This document shows positions 1 through 8,408 of a stretch of DNA of 64,000 bases, in pieces. A program made the position numbers and the translations under genes. Source of the DNA: Gammaproteobacteria bacterium (GTDB lineage Bacteria; Pseudomonadota; Gammaproteobacteria; HK1); the NCBI GenBank assembly GCA_022824305.1, contig JAJEAD010000099.1, positions 1 to 64,000 on the forward strand, read 5' to 3'. The notes under the pieces were generated by a model. That model did not search any database and was not told where the DNA came from. It worked only from the letters and a program-made list of their open reading frames with translations. Numbering within the stretch: the first letter of the stretch is position 1; each line of letters opens with the position of its first letter.

Positions 1-2877
1 CGGCTCGCGGCGCGGCTCGCCCGGGAGATCGAGGGCGAGGTCCGCTTCGACGCGTTCACGCGCGGGCGCTACAGCACCGACGCTTCGCACTACCAGATCG
101 AGCCCCTGGGGGTGGTGGTGCCCCGCCACGCCGCCGACGTGGAGCGCGCGATCGCCATCGCCGGCGACGCCGGCGTCCCGTTGCTCCCGCGGGGCGCCGG
201 CACCTCCCAGTGCGGTCAGAGCGTCGGGGAGGGGCTGGTCATCGACATGAGCCGGCACCTCGACGGCATCGTCGCCTTCTCGCCCGGGGAGCGCCGCATC
301 ACGGTCGAGCCGGGCGTGGTGCTCGACCGCCTGAACGCGTTCCTGCGCCCGCACCGCCTCCACTTCCCGGTGGACGTATCCACGAGCAGCCGGGCGACGA
401 TCGGCGGCATGGCGGGAAACAACAGTTGCGGGGCGCGCTCGATCCGCTACGGCACCATGCGCGCGAACGTGCTCTCCATCGACGCCATCCTAGCGAGCGG
501 CGAGTCCGCCCGCTTCGGGACGGTGACGCCGGGGCGCCCGGCCGGGAACACGACCCTCGGCGCCCTGACCCGGGATCTGCTGGGGCTCGGGCGCGAGAAC
601 GCGGCGGAGATCGCGACGCGTTTCCCGAAGCTTCGACGGCGGGTCGGCGGCTACAACATCGACGCGCTCGCCGCCGGCGGGCCGGTCAACCTGAGCCACC
701 TCCTCGTGGGCTCGGAGGGCACGCTCGCCTGTTCCACCGCCATCGAGCTCGCGCTCGCCCCGATTCCCGCCCACCGGGTGCTCGGCGTATGCCACTTTCC
801 GAGCTTCCGGGCCGCGATGGAGGCGACGCCGCACATCGTCGCCCTGGAGCCCGGCGCGGTGGAGCTGGTCGACCGCACGATGATCGATCTCTCCCGCGAC
901 ATCGCGCTCTTCCGCACGACGGTCGAGCGCTTCGTTCGCGGCGAGCCCGACGCCCTGCTCCTGGTGGAATTCGCGGGCGAGGACGTGTCCGCGCAGGCTC
1001 ACTCGCTGCGCCGCCTCGGCGAGCTGATGGCCGACCTCGGCCACCCCGGCGCGGTGGTGGAGGCGCGGGAGCTGGCCTTCCAGGCCGCGGTCTGGGAGGT
1101 CCGCAAGGCCGGGCTCAACATCATGATGTCGATGAAGGGCGACGGGAAGCCGGTCTCCTTCATCGAGGACTGCGCGGTGCCGCTCGAGGACCTTGCGGAC
1201 TACACCGAGCGCCTGACCCGCATCTTCCACCGCCACGGCACCGAAGGCACCTGGTATGCGCACGCCTCCGAAGGCTGCCTGCACGTGCGCCCCATCCTCA
1301 ACCTCAAGCTCGAGGCGGACGCCCGGAAGATGCGCGCCATCGCCGAGGAGGCCTTCGCGATGGTGCGCGAGTACAAGGGCTCCCATTCGGGAGAGCACGG
1401 CGACGGACTGGTGCGCTCGGAGTTCCACGAAGCGATGTTCGGGAGCGTGGTGGTGCGCGCCTTCGAACGGGTCAAGGACCTCTTCGACCCCGAGGGCCGC
1501 CTCAACCCGGGAAAGATCGTGCGCGCACCGCGAATGGACGATCGCAGGCTCTTCCGATTCCCGCCCGGCTACTCGCCCGTGCCGCTCGAGACCGCGTTGG
1601 ACTGGTCGGCCTGGGGCGGCTTCGCGGGCGCGGCGGAGATGTGCAACAACAACGGGGCCTGCCGTTCGCTCGGGGCGGGCGTGATGTGCCCCTCCTTCCG
1701 CGCCACGCGCGACGAGAAGGATCTCACCCGGGGGCGCGCGAACACGCTGCGCCTCGCGCTCTCCGGTCAGCTCGGACCGGACGCCCTCAGCTCCGAGGCG
1801 ATGGCCGAGACCATGCGCCTCTGCGTCGGGTGCAAGGCCTGCCGGCGGGAGTGCCCGGCCGGCGTGGACATGGCGCGCATGAAGATCGAAGTGCAGCACC
1901 ACCACGCGGCGCGCCACGGGCGCGGCCTGCACGAGCGCCTCGTCGCGATGCTCCCGCGCTACGCGCCCCTGGCCGCCCGGGCGCCGGCGCTCCTCAACCT
2001 GCGCGATCGCCTTCCGGGCGCGGCCGCCCTGAGCGAGCGCCTGCTCGGATTCAGCGCCCGGCGCCCGCTCCCCGCGTGGCGCGGCGATCCCTTCCGGCCG
2101 CGCGCGAGCGCGGTCGGCCCGGAAGACGGATCCGAGGTGGTGCTCTTCGCCGACACCTTCAACCGCTGGTTCGAGCCCGAGACCCTGCACGACGCCCTCG
2201 CCGTGCTGGTCGCGGCCGGCCACCGCGTGCACCTGCCCGAGCCCGTCGCGGGAAGGCGGCCGCTGTGCTGCGGGCGCACCTTCCTCGCGGTCGGCGAGGT
2301 GGACGAGGCCCGCCGGGAGGCGCGCCGGGTGCTGGACGCGCTGGCCGGGTTCGTGCGCCGCGGCGTCCCGGTCCTCGGGCTCGAGCCCTCCTGCCTGCTC
2401 ACCTTCCGGGACGAGTACCTGGCGATGCTGCCGGGCGAGGAGACGAGCGCGCTCGCGGAGCGGGCCCTGCTGCTGGAGGAGCACCTTGCGGCGGAGGCGG
2501 ACACGGGCCGCCTGCGCCTGCCGCTTCGCCCCCTCGAGCCCGGACGCGCACTGCTGCACGGGCACTGCCACCAGAAGGCCTTCGGGGCCTTTCCGGCGGC
2601 CGCGAAGGTGCTGCGCCTGGTGCCGGAGCTCTCTGTGGAAAGCATCGAATCGAGCTGCTGCGGCATGGCCGGCGCCTTCGGCTACGGCGCCGGGACCTAC
2701 GACATCTCCATGAAGATGGCGGAGCTCTCGCTGCTGCCCGCGGTGCGCGGCGCCGCCTCGGACACCCTGCTCGTCGCCAGCGGCACTTCCTGCCGGCAGC
2801 AGATCCGGGACGGGGCCGGCCGGGAAGCGGTGCACCTGGCCCGCGTGCTGCGCCGGGGCCTTGCCCGGGAGGCATGA
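1..2877 (+). CDS. FAD-linked 2-hydroxyacid dehydrogenase with Fe-S and CCG domains (YdiJ-like), 5' partial
   Basis: The reading frame is open from base 1, so the true start lies upstream; a GTG at 112 is inside the FAD domain and is not the start. The N-terminal part is a PCMH/FAD_binding_4 domain (PRGAGTSQCGQ, then GGMAGNNSCGARS), followed by an FAD-oxidase C-terminal domain. A YdiJ-type linker with CNNNGACR follows, then a 4Fe-4S motif CVGCKACRRECP, and finally two CCG cysteine-rich modules (LCCGRTF and HCHQKAFG...SSCCGMAG). This single-chain order matches E. coli YdiJ, a D-2-hydroxyglutarate dehydrogenase of about 1000 residues, and fused glycolate/D-lactate oxidases. It probably oxidises a D-2-hydroxyacid and passes electrons to the respiratory chain. 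The exact substrate is inferred, not shown. Confidence 0.9.
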   Translation, partial: RLAARLAREIEGEVRFDAFTRGRYSTDASHYQIEPLGVVVPRHAADVERAIAIAGDAGVPLLPRGAGTSQCGQSVGEGLVIDMSRHLDGIVAFSPGERRITVEPGVVLDRLNAFLRPHRLHFPVDVSTSSRATIGGMAGNNSCGARSIRYGTMRANVLSIDAILASGESARFGTVTPGRPAGNTTLGALTRDLLGLGRENAAEIATRFPKLRRRVGGYNIDALAAGGPVNLSHLLVGSEGTLACSTAIELALAPIPAHRVLGVCHFPSFRAAMEATPHIVALEPGAVELVDRTMIDLSRDIALFRTTVERFVRGEPDALLLVEFAGEDVSAQAHSLRRLGELMADLGHPGAVVEARELAFQAAVWEVRKAGLNIMMSMKGDGKPVSFIEDCAVPLEDLADYTERLTRIFHRHGTEGTWYAHASEGCLHVRPILNLKLEADARKMRAIAEEAFAMVREYKGSHSGEHGDGLVRSEFHEAMFGSVVVRAFERVKDLFDPEGRLNPGKIVRAPRMDDRRLFRFPPGYSPVPLETALDWSAWGGFAGAAEMCNNNGACRSLGAGVMCPSFRATRDEKDLTRGRANTLRLALSGQLGPDALSSEAMAETMRLCVGCKACRRECPAGVDMARMKIEVQHHHAARHGRGLHERLVAMLPRYAPLAARAPALLNLRDRLPGAAALSERLLGFSARRPLPAWRGDPFRPRASAVGPEDGSEVVLFADTFNRWFEPETLHDALAVLVAAGHRVHLPEPVAGRRPLCCGRTFLAVGEVDEARREARRVLDALAGFVRRGVPVLGLEPSCLLTFRDEYLAMLPGEETSALAERALLLEEHLAAEADTGRLRLPLRPLEPGRALLHGHCHQKAFGAFPAAAKVLRLVPELSVESIESSCCGMAGAFGYGAGTYDISMKMAELSLLPAVRGAASDTLLVASGTSCRQQIRDGAGREAVHLARVLRRGLAREA

Positions 2878-2946
2878 GCGCCCCGCGTCCGTAGGACGTG
2901 GCCCGAATGGAGGCGGCCCGGGCGGGTTTGCAAGCGCCTCCGCGCT

Positions 2947-2967
2947 CGGGCGCGCCTTTCGCGCCCG
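2947..2967. terminator. GC hairpin between convergent genes
   Basis: A perfect 8-bp stem (CGGGCGCG / CGCGCCCG) encloses the loop CCTTT between the ends of two convergent genes. There is no T-tract on either strand. It could slow or stop transcription from both sides, but function is inferred from position and symmetry only. Confidence 0.35.
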
Positions 2968-3028
2968 GACCATCCGCGGCAGCGCTGCGTTCCCCTGATG
3001 CGCGGACCGAGCGCCGGCCCGGGCGTGG

Positions 3029-3838
3029 CTAGTCGTCGTCGGAGGGCGGCGATCCGCCTCCGCTTTCCAGAAACGCGAAGTCCCCGCCCTGCACGTGGGC
3101 TCCGGCGGAGCTCGGGTCCTGCGGCGCCTTCGCCATCACCTCTTCCGCCCAGTCCTCCGCGTTGTCCATCGGGCGGTAGCCCAGGCGCTCGGCGTTGGAG
3201 TTGTCCCACCAGGAGCGGGTGTTGCCGGAGACCCCGTACACGATCTCGTAATGCAGCTCGGGGTGGTCGAGCCCGATGCCGACGAGCTGGGCGAGGTCGG
3301 CGTGGCTCGTCCAGATGCTCAGGCGCCGCTCGTCGATCGGCTCGGGAAACGCGTTGCCGATGCGCACCGCCATCACCTCGAGCCCGTACTTGTCCGCGTA
3401 GAGCGCCCCGATCGACTCCCCGAAGGCCTTGCTCACCCCGTAGCGGCTGTCCGGGCGCACGGTCACGTCCACTCCGATGCGCTGGCTGCGCGGATAGAAG
3501 CCGATCGCGTGCACGCTGCTCGCGTAGATCACCCGCTTCGCGCCGGTCTGCCGCGCCGCCTCCATGACGTGGTAGGTGCCCACGATGTTCGCGCTCAGGA
3601 TGTCTTCCCAGGTTCCCTCGCTCGCGACCCCGCCCATGTGCACCACCGCGTCGACTCCGTCGACCACCGCGCGCACCGCGTCGAAGTCCGCGAGATCGGC
3701 GGCGATGAAGGTCTCCCCCTCCGCGAGGTCCTCGACGGGCCGGATGTCGCTCAGGCGCAGCCGATAGCGCCCCTTGAAGTTCTCGCGCAAGCCGGTGCCG
3801 ATGAGCCCGGCTGCGCCGGTGATGAGCACTTCCTTCAT
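3029..3838 (-). CDS. udh: NAD-dependent uronate dehydrogenase (Udh-like epimerase family)
   Basis: This is a 269-residue extended-SDR protein. It begins with the NAD-binding motif TGAAGLIG (residues 7-14) and has the catalytic Ser107/108, Tyr133 and Lys137 (YGVSK). Blocks such as HLGG-like VVHMGG, HxIGFYPR and WWDNS are those of bacterial uronate dehydrogenases, which oxidise glucuronate or galacturonate to the aldarolactone in the oxidative uronate pathway. Length matches that family (about 265-270). The tail after residue 255 is Ser/Gly/Asp-rich and looks non-essential. It is divergent from the LLM oxidoreductase at 4012, and no other uronate-pathway genes are adjacent, so substrate is a family-based call. 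Confidence 0.8.
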   Translation of the reverse strand: MKEVLITGAAGLIGTGLRENFKGRYRLRLSDIRPVEDLAEGETFIAADLADFDAVRAVVDGVDAVVHMGGVASEGTWEDILSANIVGTYHVMEAARQTGAKRVIYASSVHAIGFYPRSQRIGVDVTVRPDSRYGVSKAFGESIGALYADKYGLEVMAVRIGNAFPEPIDERRLSIWTSHADLAQLVGIGLDHPELHYEIVYGVSGNTRSWWDNSNAERLGYRPMDNAEDWAEEVMAKAPQDPSSAGAHVQGGDFAFLESGGGSPPSDDD

Positions 3839-4011
3839 GGTGTTTCCTCTCTGGTGACGGTGCGGGGCCGCGAAAGCGGCCGCAAATGGTACGGATATCG
3901 CTCGGGCCGCGCACCTGCCGGGCGGGCCGGCGACGCGGCCGCGGTGGGAGGCGGGAAGAGATGCGGGCTACACTGCCGCGCCTTCCCCCCGCAGCAAGGA
4001 ACTACCCAGCG

Positions 4012-4869
4012 ATGCACTACGGAGTGGTCTTTCCCCAGATCGAAATCGGCGCCGACCCGGTGGGGTGCCGCGACTTCGCCCAGGCGGCCGAGGGGCTCGG
4101 CTTCGACGGGCTGATGACCTACGACCACGTGCTCGGCGCCGACACTTCGGTGCGCCCGGGCTGGTCGGGCTGGTACCAGATGGAGGACATGTTCCACGAG
4201 CCCTTCGTGCTCTTCGGACACCTCGCCGCGGTCACCGAGCGCATCCGATTCGTCACCGGCATCCTGATCCTTCCCCAGCGCCAGACGGCGCTCGTGGCCA
4301 AGCAGGCGGCCGAGGTCGACGTGCTGAGCGGGGGGCGCATGACGCTCGGCATCGGGGTGGGCTGGAACGACGTCGAGTTCGAGGCGCTCGGGCAGAACTT
4401 CCGCGACCGCGGGCGCCGCTGCGAGGAGCAGATCGCGCTCATGCGCCGGCTGTGGACCGAAGAATCGGTGAGCTTCGAGGGAAAGTGGCACCGCGTGTCC
4501 GCGGCCGGCATCAATCCCCTGCCGGTGCAGCGCCCGATCCCGGTGTGGGTCGGCGGGGCGGCGGATCCGGTGCTGCGCCGCGCCGCGCGCATCGGCGAGG
4601 GCTGGCTGCCGATGGGCAAGCCCGAAGACAACGCGGCGGCGCTCGAAAGTCTGCGAGGCTACCTGGAGGCGGAGGAGCGCGACGGCGGCGCCTGCGCCAT
4701 CGTGCCGGTGGTCGATCTGCACGACCAGGGCTGGGACGACCTCGCGCGCGACGTCGAGGATTGGCGGGCGCTCGGCGCCACCCACCTCTACTTCGACGGG
4801 ATGAAGGTCGGCATCAAGGGTCCGGCCGAGCACATCGCCGCGATCGAGCGCTTCCGCAAGCTGCTGTAG
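4012..4869 (+). CDS. LLM class (F420-type) flavin-dependent oxidoreductase
   Basis: A 285-residue luciferase-like TIM-barrel protein. The ATG at 4012 is preceded by AAGGA, and the family usually begins just before the GVVFPQ strand, so I prefer it to upstream in-frame starts. Typical blocks are GFDGLMTYDHV, FVTGILILPQR, the cofactor-side GGRMTLGIGVGWND, and PVWVGG. The pattern is that of F420-dependent LLM subfamilies (TIGR03619-like), but use of F420 rather than FMN cannot be decided from the sequence. Substrate unknown. It is divergent from udh and convergent with the MFS gene downstream. Confidence 0.85.
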   Translation: MHYGVVFPQIEIGADPVGCRDFAQAAEGLGFDGLMTYDHVLGADTSVRPGWSGWYQMEDMFHEPFVLFGHLAAVTERIRFVTGILILPQRQTALVAKQAAEVDVLSGGRMTLGIGVGWNDVEFEALGQNFRDRGRRCEEQIALMRRLWTEESVSFEGKWHRVSAAGINPLPVQRPIPVWVGGAADPVLRRAARIGEGWLPMGKPEDNAAALESLRGYLEAEERDGGACAIVPVVDLHDQGWDDLARDVEDWRALGATHLYFDGMKVGIKGPAEHIAAIERFRKLL

Positions 4870-4880
4870 CGCGGGCTTCC

Positions 4881-4908
4881 GCGCCCGGTTGCGGTTGCGC
4901 CCGGGCGC
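4881..4908. terminator. GC-rich hairpin between convergent genes
   Basis: An 8-bp inverted repeat (GCGCCCGG / CCGGGCGC) with a 12-nt loop lies 11 nt after the LLM stop and 12 nt from the end of the convergent MFS gene. No T-tract follows. It is a plausible bidirectional terminator by position. Confidence 0.35.
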
Positions 4909-4920
4909 GCCGGCGGGAAG

Positions 4921-6120
4921 CTACATGCGCCGCGGGATGTAGCGGGACAGAAAGGCCGCGCCGAGCATCCAGCTTCCCGCCGCGAAGAACACCGAGGACA
5001 ACGGGAAGACCGCGAGGAGCATCGCGAAGAGGCCCGGGGCGCCGAGCTGCGCGATGTCCCGGTAGGTGAGGTAGACGCCGGTCATCTCGGCGCGTTCGAA
5101 GGGGCGTACCGCCCGCATGAAGGGCACGTTGCCCGCGCCGTCCAGGGCGGTGGCGGCGAGCGCGTTCCACACCAGCAGCGTCAGCGCCGCCCACGGCCAG
5201 CCTGCGCACAGCCCCACGAGCATGCTGATCGCCGCGGTGGCCACGAATCCGGAGGTGAGCAGGCGCCGCAGGCCGTAGCGCCGGCCGAGTCGACCCCACC
5301 ACGTGACGCTCAGGACCCACGCCGTGCCGATGGAGACCGTCGCCGCGCCCGCGAGCTCCCCGAGACCCGAGACCTTGGCGTAGATCGGGGTGTAGATGAC
5401 GAAGGTCATCCACCAGGAGGCGCGAGCGGCCGCCAGGACCCAGGCGAGGCGCATGCGCGGCTGGACGGTGAAGCGGCGCACGTGGCGCAAGGGATTGACG
5501 GGGCGAGTGGAGTCCTGCCGGAGCGCCACCGTGTGCAGGCCCAGCCAGCGGAAGTAGAAGACGGAGAGGAGCGCGGCCACGCCTCCGAGAACGAAGGGCA
5601 GGGTCGGGTCGACGCGGGTCTGGAGGTACACGCCGAGCCAGGGGCCGACCGCGAAGGCGAACACCGTGTAGAGGATGCGCAGCGGCTCGAAGCGCATGAG
5701 CTCGCGCCGCGGGGTCACTTCCAGGATGTAGGCGTTCAGGGGAACGTCCATCGCCGCGATGGAAACGAAGTGCATCACGAGACCGGCGGCGAAGAGCAGG
5801 GGCGTCCCGCTCCCGAGCAGCACGATGGAGACGAGCATCCCCAGCGTGCCGAGGTAGAAGGTGATCCCGGCTCCCAGACGATGGAGCAGCACCGGCACCG
5901 AGATGGTGGTCGCGACGCCGACCGAGGCCGCGCCGAAGTAGAGCACGCTCACCGCCTGCGCGTCGCCGAGGAGCGAGTGCGCCTCGAGCGGAAGCACCGA
6001 GATCAGCACGGCCCGGCTGAAGGTGGCGAAGAAGAAGAGGCCGGCGAAGGCGATCGGCCAGGGCACCGAGACGTCGGCGCCGGCGATCCGGAGCGGCACC
6101 CTGCTCTGGTAGCGCGTCAT
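4921..6120 (-). CDS. MFS transporter
   Basis: A 399-residue, strongly hydrophobic inner-membrane protein with about twelve predicted helices in two halves separated by a charged loop near residues 195-210. The N-terminal half has long apolar stretches (for example FAGLFFFATFSRAVLISVL and ITFYLGTLGMLVSIVLL), and the C-terminal half ends LSRYIPRRM. Substrate cannot be named. It lies head-to-tail with the upstream PLP enzyme gene (gap 85 nt), so the two may share a transcript. Confidence 0.8.
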   Translation of the reverse strand: MTRYQSRVPLRIAGADVSVPWPIAFAGLFFFATFSRAVLISVLPLEAHSLLGDAQAVSVLYFGAASVGVATTISVPVLLHRLGAGITFYLGTLGMLVSIVLLGSGTPLLFAAGLVMHFVSIAAMDVPLNAYILEVTPRRELMRFEPLRILYTVFAFAVGPWLGVYLQTRVDPTLPFVLGGVAALLSVFYFRWLGLHTVALRQDSTRPVNPLRHVRRFTVQPRMRLAWVLAAARASWWMTFVIYTPIYAKVSGLGELAGAATVSIGTAWVLSVTWWGRLGRRYGLRRLLTSGFVATAAISMLVGLCAGWPWAALTLLVWNALAATALDGAGNVPFMRAVRPFERAEMTGVYLTYRDIAQLGAPGLFAMLLAVFPLSSVFFAAGSWMLGAAFLSRYIPRRM

Positions 6121-6205
6121 GGGCCGCTCGACCTCGGTGCCCGGCGCTCAGCCGGCTGTATGGTGAGCGCTCACTTACGCGTCCGTTCCCCTCCGGAGCG
6201 GGACG

Positions 6206-7423
6206 CTAGGCGGGCACGCGCACGGGAGCGAGCACTTCGTTCACGCGGCGCGCGATGACGGGCGCCTGGTCGTCCTTCAGGCAGAGCGCCCGCACCACCA
6301 CCCGGCCCTCGTCCACGAAGGAGGGATCGACGTGCACGGCCGGCGAGCCGTCCTGCAGCGCGATGACGAGGTCGAAGGCGGAAGGCCCGCCCGGTCGGGA
6401 GGAGACGTCCAGCACCAGGAGGGGCTCCTCCCCGTCCGCGCTCTCTTCGATGCGCACCCCGCAAGCGATCTCGGGTGCGAGATGCTCCGCTATCGCCTCG
6501 AGCCGGCTCAGGCAGCGCCGGTTGCGCGCCCCGATGTCCTCGTCCACGAAGAGGCGAAGCGCAGTGAGCAGCGCCACGACCTGCTCCTTGCCCACCTTGC
6601 AGGAGCGGCCGATCCCGTGCTGCGGGAGGCCGCGGAGGTTGAGGCCGGCGAAGAGCGCACGCGGAGGGCGCCACTGCTCGAAGAAGATGTCCTGATCGAG
6701 GTTCTGGAGCAGGGCCGAGGCCACCAGCTCCCGGCGCCCGCAGAGAATTCCGCTCCCCTGCGGACCCAGGATCGCCTTGCCGCCGCTGAAGGAGACGAGG
6801 TCCGCGCCCTGCCCGAAGAAGCGCTCGAGGTTTCCGACCGGGGGAAGCTGCGACGCGGCGTCGACGAGCACCGGCACTCCCTTGTCGTGCGCCACCTCCG
6901 CCACCGCGGAGAGGGAAGGCCGGGAGCTCGGCTGGGCAACGTAGAACACGCATGCGGTGCGCTCTCCGATCGCGTCCTCGATTTCCCAGGCCTCCGCGTC
7001 GCGCACCCCGGCGCCGCTGAAGCGGTCCGGGAGCCCGACCTCCACGAGGCGCGCTCCGGCCGCGCGCACCGCATGGTCGTAGAAATTGCGCTGGCTGCGC
7101 ACCACCACCACCTCGTCCCGCATCCCGGTGGTGTCGGGCAGGCGATTCATGCGCGCGGGGTCGAGCCCGGCCAGGCAAGCGGCGGTCCCGAGCAGGAGCC
7201 CGGCCGAGGCCCCCGCCGTCACCATGCCCGCTTCCGCTCCGGTCGCCTCCGCGATGATCTCGCTCGCGCGGCCCTGGAGCTCCGCCATGTCGACGCAGTG
7301 CTGCGTGGCCTCCTGCATCGCAGCCGCGATCTCGGCCGGCATCGGAGCGCCGCTCACCCGGGTCGCGGGCCCCTTCGCGTTGATGATCGTCGGCACTCCG
7401 AGCCGTTCGTAGACGTTCGACAT
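6206..7423 (-). CDS. PLP-dependent SelA/DgaE-like aminotransferase-fold enzyme
   Basis: A 405-residue fold-type-I PLP enzyme. The PLP lysine is probably Lys216 in SFSGGKAILGPQGSG and the cofactor-binding Asp is D188 in VDAASQLPP. The start MSNVYERLGVPTIINAKGP and the block TAGASAGLLL are typical of the SelA-like superfamily that includes D-glucosaminate-6-phosphate ammonia-lyase and related lyases. It lacks the longer N-terminal tRNA-binding part of true selenocysteine synthase (about 460 residues), so I do not call it selA even though a selenoprotein gene lies 2 kb away. Start ATG has GAGGGCGGGG upstream. It is followed by the MFS gene. Confidence 0.75.
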   Translation of the reverse strand: MSNVYERLGVPTIINAKGPATRVSGAPMPAEIAAAMQEATQHCVDMAELQGRASEIIAEATGAEAGMVTAGASAGLLLGTAACLAGLDPARMNRLPDTTGMRDEVVVVRSQRNFYDHAVRAAGARLVEVGLPDRFSGAGVRDAEAWEIEDAIGERTACVFYVAQPSSRPSLSAVAEVAHDKGVPVLVDAASQLPPVGNLERFFGQGADLVSFSGGKAILGPQGSGILCGRRELVASALLQNLDQDIFFEQWRPPRALFAGLNLRGLPQHGIGRSCKVGKEQVVALLTALRLFVDEDIGARNRRCLSRLEAIAEHLAPEIACGVRIEESADGEEPLLVLDVSSRPGGPSAFDLVIALQDGSPAVHVDPSFVDEGRVVVRALCLKDDQAPVIARRVNEVLAPVRVPA

Positions 7424-7744
7424 CTCTCACCCCGCCCTCGAGCCGAGAAGCGCGCCGGCTGCACCCGCCGCGGGCACGTTCGCGGCAAGTCTATATCGCT
7501 TTCCACTCCCCGGTCGCGATGGTGGCCACACGCCCGCGGCGCGACGAAAGCGCAGCACGGACGGAGACCGCGGCCGACGGCGGCCGACCTCGCCTCCTCA
7601 GTCCCGCGCCGTCGGCCGGCACCGGAAGCATGGTGGCGTCCGCGAGAACCGCCGAGAAACCGCGGGCGCTTCGACCCGGGTGCTTCGGCCAAGGTACAGG
7701 CCGGCGGCCAGCATCCCCGCCCCAGGTGACGACACCGTATCCGG
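7424..7744. other. Intergenic region upstream of tRNA-Met, no gene seen
   Basis: The stretch lies between the divergent PLP-enzyme gene and the tRNA promoter. It is GC-rich with short open frames that lack a supported start or any recognisable motif. It should hold the promoter for the minus-strand gene, but I cannot pick out a convincing -35/-10 pair. Confidence 0.4.
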
Positions 7745-7773
7745 TTGAACCCGGAGGTTCCCGCCGGTATCGT
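7745..7773 (+). promoter_or_regulatory. Sigma70-type promoter of tRNA-Met
   Basis: TTGAAC (7745-7750) and TATCGT (7768-7773) are separated by exactly 17 nt, and the -10 box lies 15 nt before the first base of the mature tRNA. Spacing and position fit a housekeeping promoter for the tRNA gene. Confidence 0.6.
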
Positions 7774-7788
7774 TCCGCCCTTCCCGTT

Positions 7789-7865
7789 GGCTACGTAGCT
7801 CAGTTGGTTAGAGCACGGCACTCATAATGCCGGGGTCGGTGGTTCAAGTCCACCCGTAGCCACCA
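7789..7865 (+). tRNA. tRNA-Met (anticodon CAT), elongator type
   Basis: A full cloverleaf can be drawn: acceptor arms GGCTACG / CGTAGCC pair over 7 bp, D-arm GCTC...GAGC, anticodon stem CGGCA / TGCCG with loop CTCATAA, T-arm GGTGG-TTCAAGT-CCACC, and the CCA end is encoded. The sequence resembles proteobacterial elongator tRNA-Met. A CAT anticodon could in principle be lysidine-modified tRNA-Ile2, but the acceptor and arm sequences favour Met. Confidence 0.93.
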
Positions 7866-8408
7866 CCCGATCTTCGCGTAACTCCCTGACTTTGCGACAG
7901 GTTTTCGAGCGACGCGAACCGTGGGCCAACCGTCCCCCACCAATTCCCCCACCACACGGCGCCGGACAAGACGCCCTCCTGCGACACCCCCCCCTGAACG
8001 TCCCCCAAGCGAGCAGTGGCGGCTCCGCGCACGCGCCGACACGCCCGCGAAAACACCGACCAATTCCGCACGAGTGCCTGCGCTGGCGCGCCAGACGAAG
8101 ACGGCGCCCTGTCAACGAAGACGCGGCTGGGCCTACTGTTCCGGAACGGGCACGGTCACCCGGGCCGAGGGGCCGTGATTGCTCAGGTGCACCACCGCCG
8201 GAAATGTTCGCCCCGGGAAAGTAGAAACTCGGCGTTCCGGATCTGGTCACGAGTTCCGACTTTCCGGCGCTCGCGGCGCTCGGCGAGTACCGTGGTATCC
8301 CCATCGTCTCCCGGAGCGCGTATCTTGCCTGACAGGAGCGCGATCGCCCTGCCGTAATGCTCCCGGTGAGTGCAGACCGGGCAAGTGGCGAGCGCAAGGT
8401 CCCGATCC
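7866..8408. other. Gene-free stretch after tRNA-Met
   Basis: About 540 nt with no credible gene. Minus-strand open frames run into the antisense of the tRNA and end in the well-known spurious peptide made from antisense tRNA. The position directly 3' of a tRNA is typical for old integration scars, but I see no integrase gene or repeated tRNA 3' end nearby. Confidence 0.4.

Noticed and set aside
490..2973. Very long minus-strand open frame inside the FAD/Fe-S dehydrogenase gene, and similar ones at 20357-22054, 24582-27068 and 28161-30263
   Set aside because: They are antisense shadows of GC-rich coding sequence, rich in Arg, Gly, His and Glu, with no domains, while the opposite strand carries clear genes.
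6206..7423. SelA-like PLP gene as the selenocysteine synthase for the nearby selenoprotein
   Set aside because: It is shorter than SelA, lacks the N-terminal domain, and fits the lyase branch of the superfamily. Closeness to the selenoprotein is probably coincidence.
7822..8397. Minus-strand open frames ending over the tRNA (peptide end GGLEPPTPAL)
   Set aside because: This peptide is the familiar artefact of translating the antisense of a tRNA gene.
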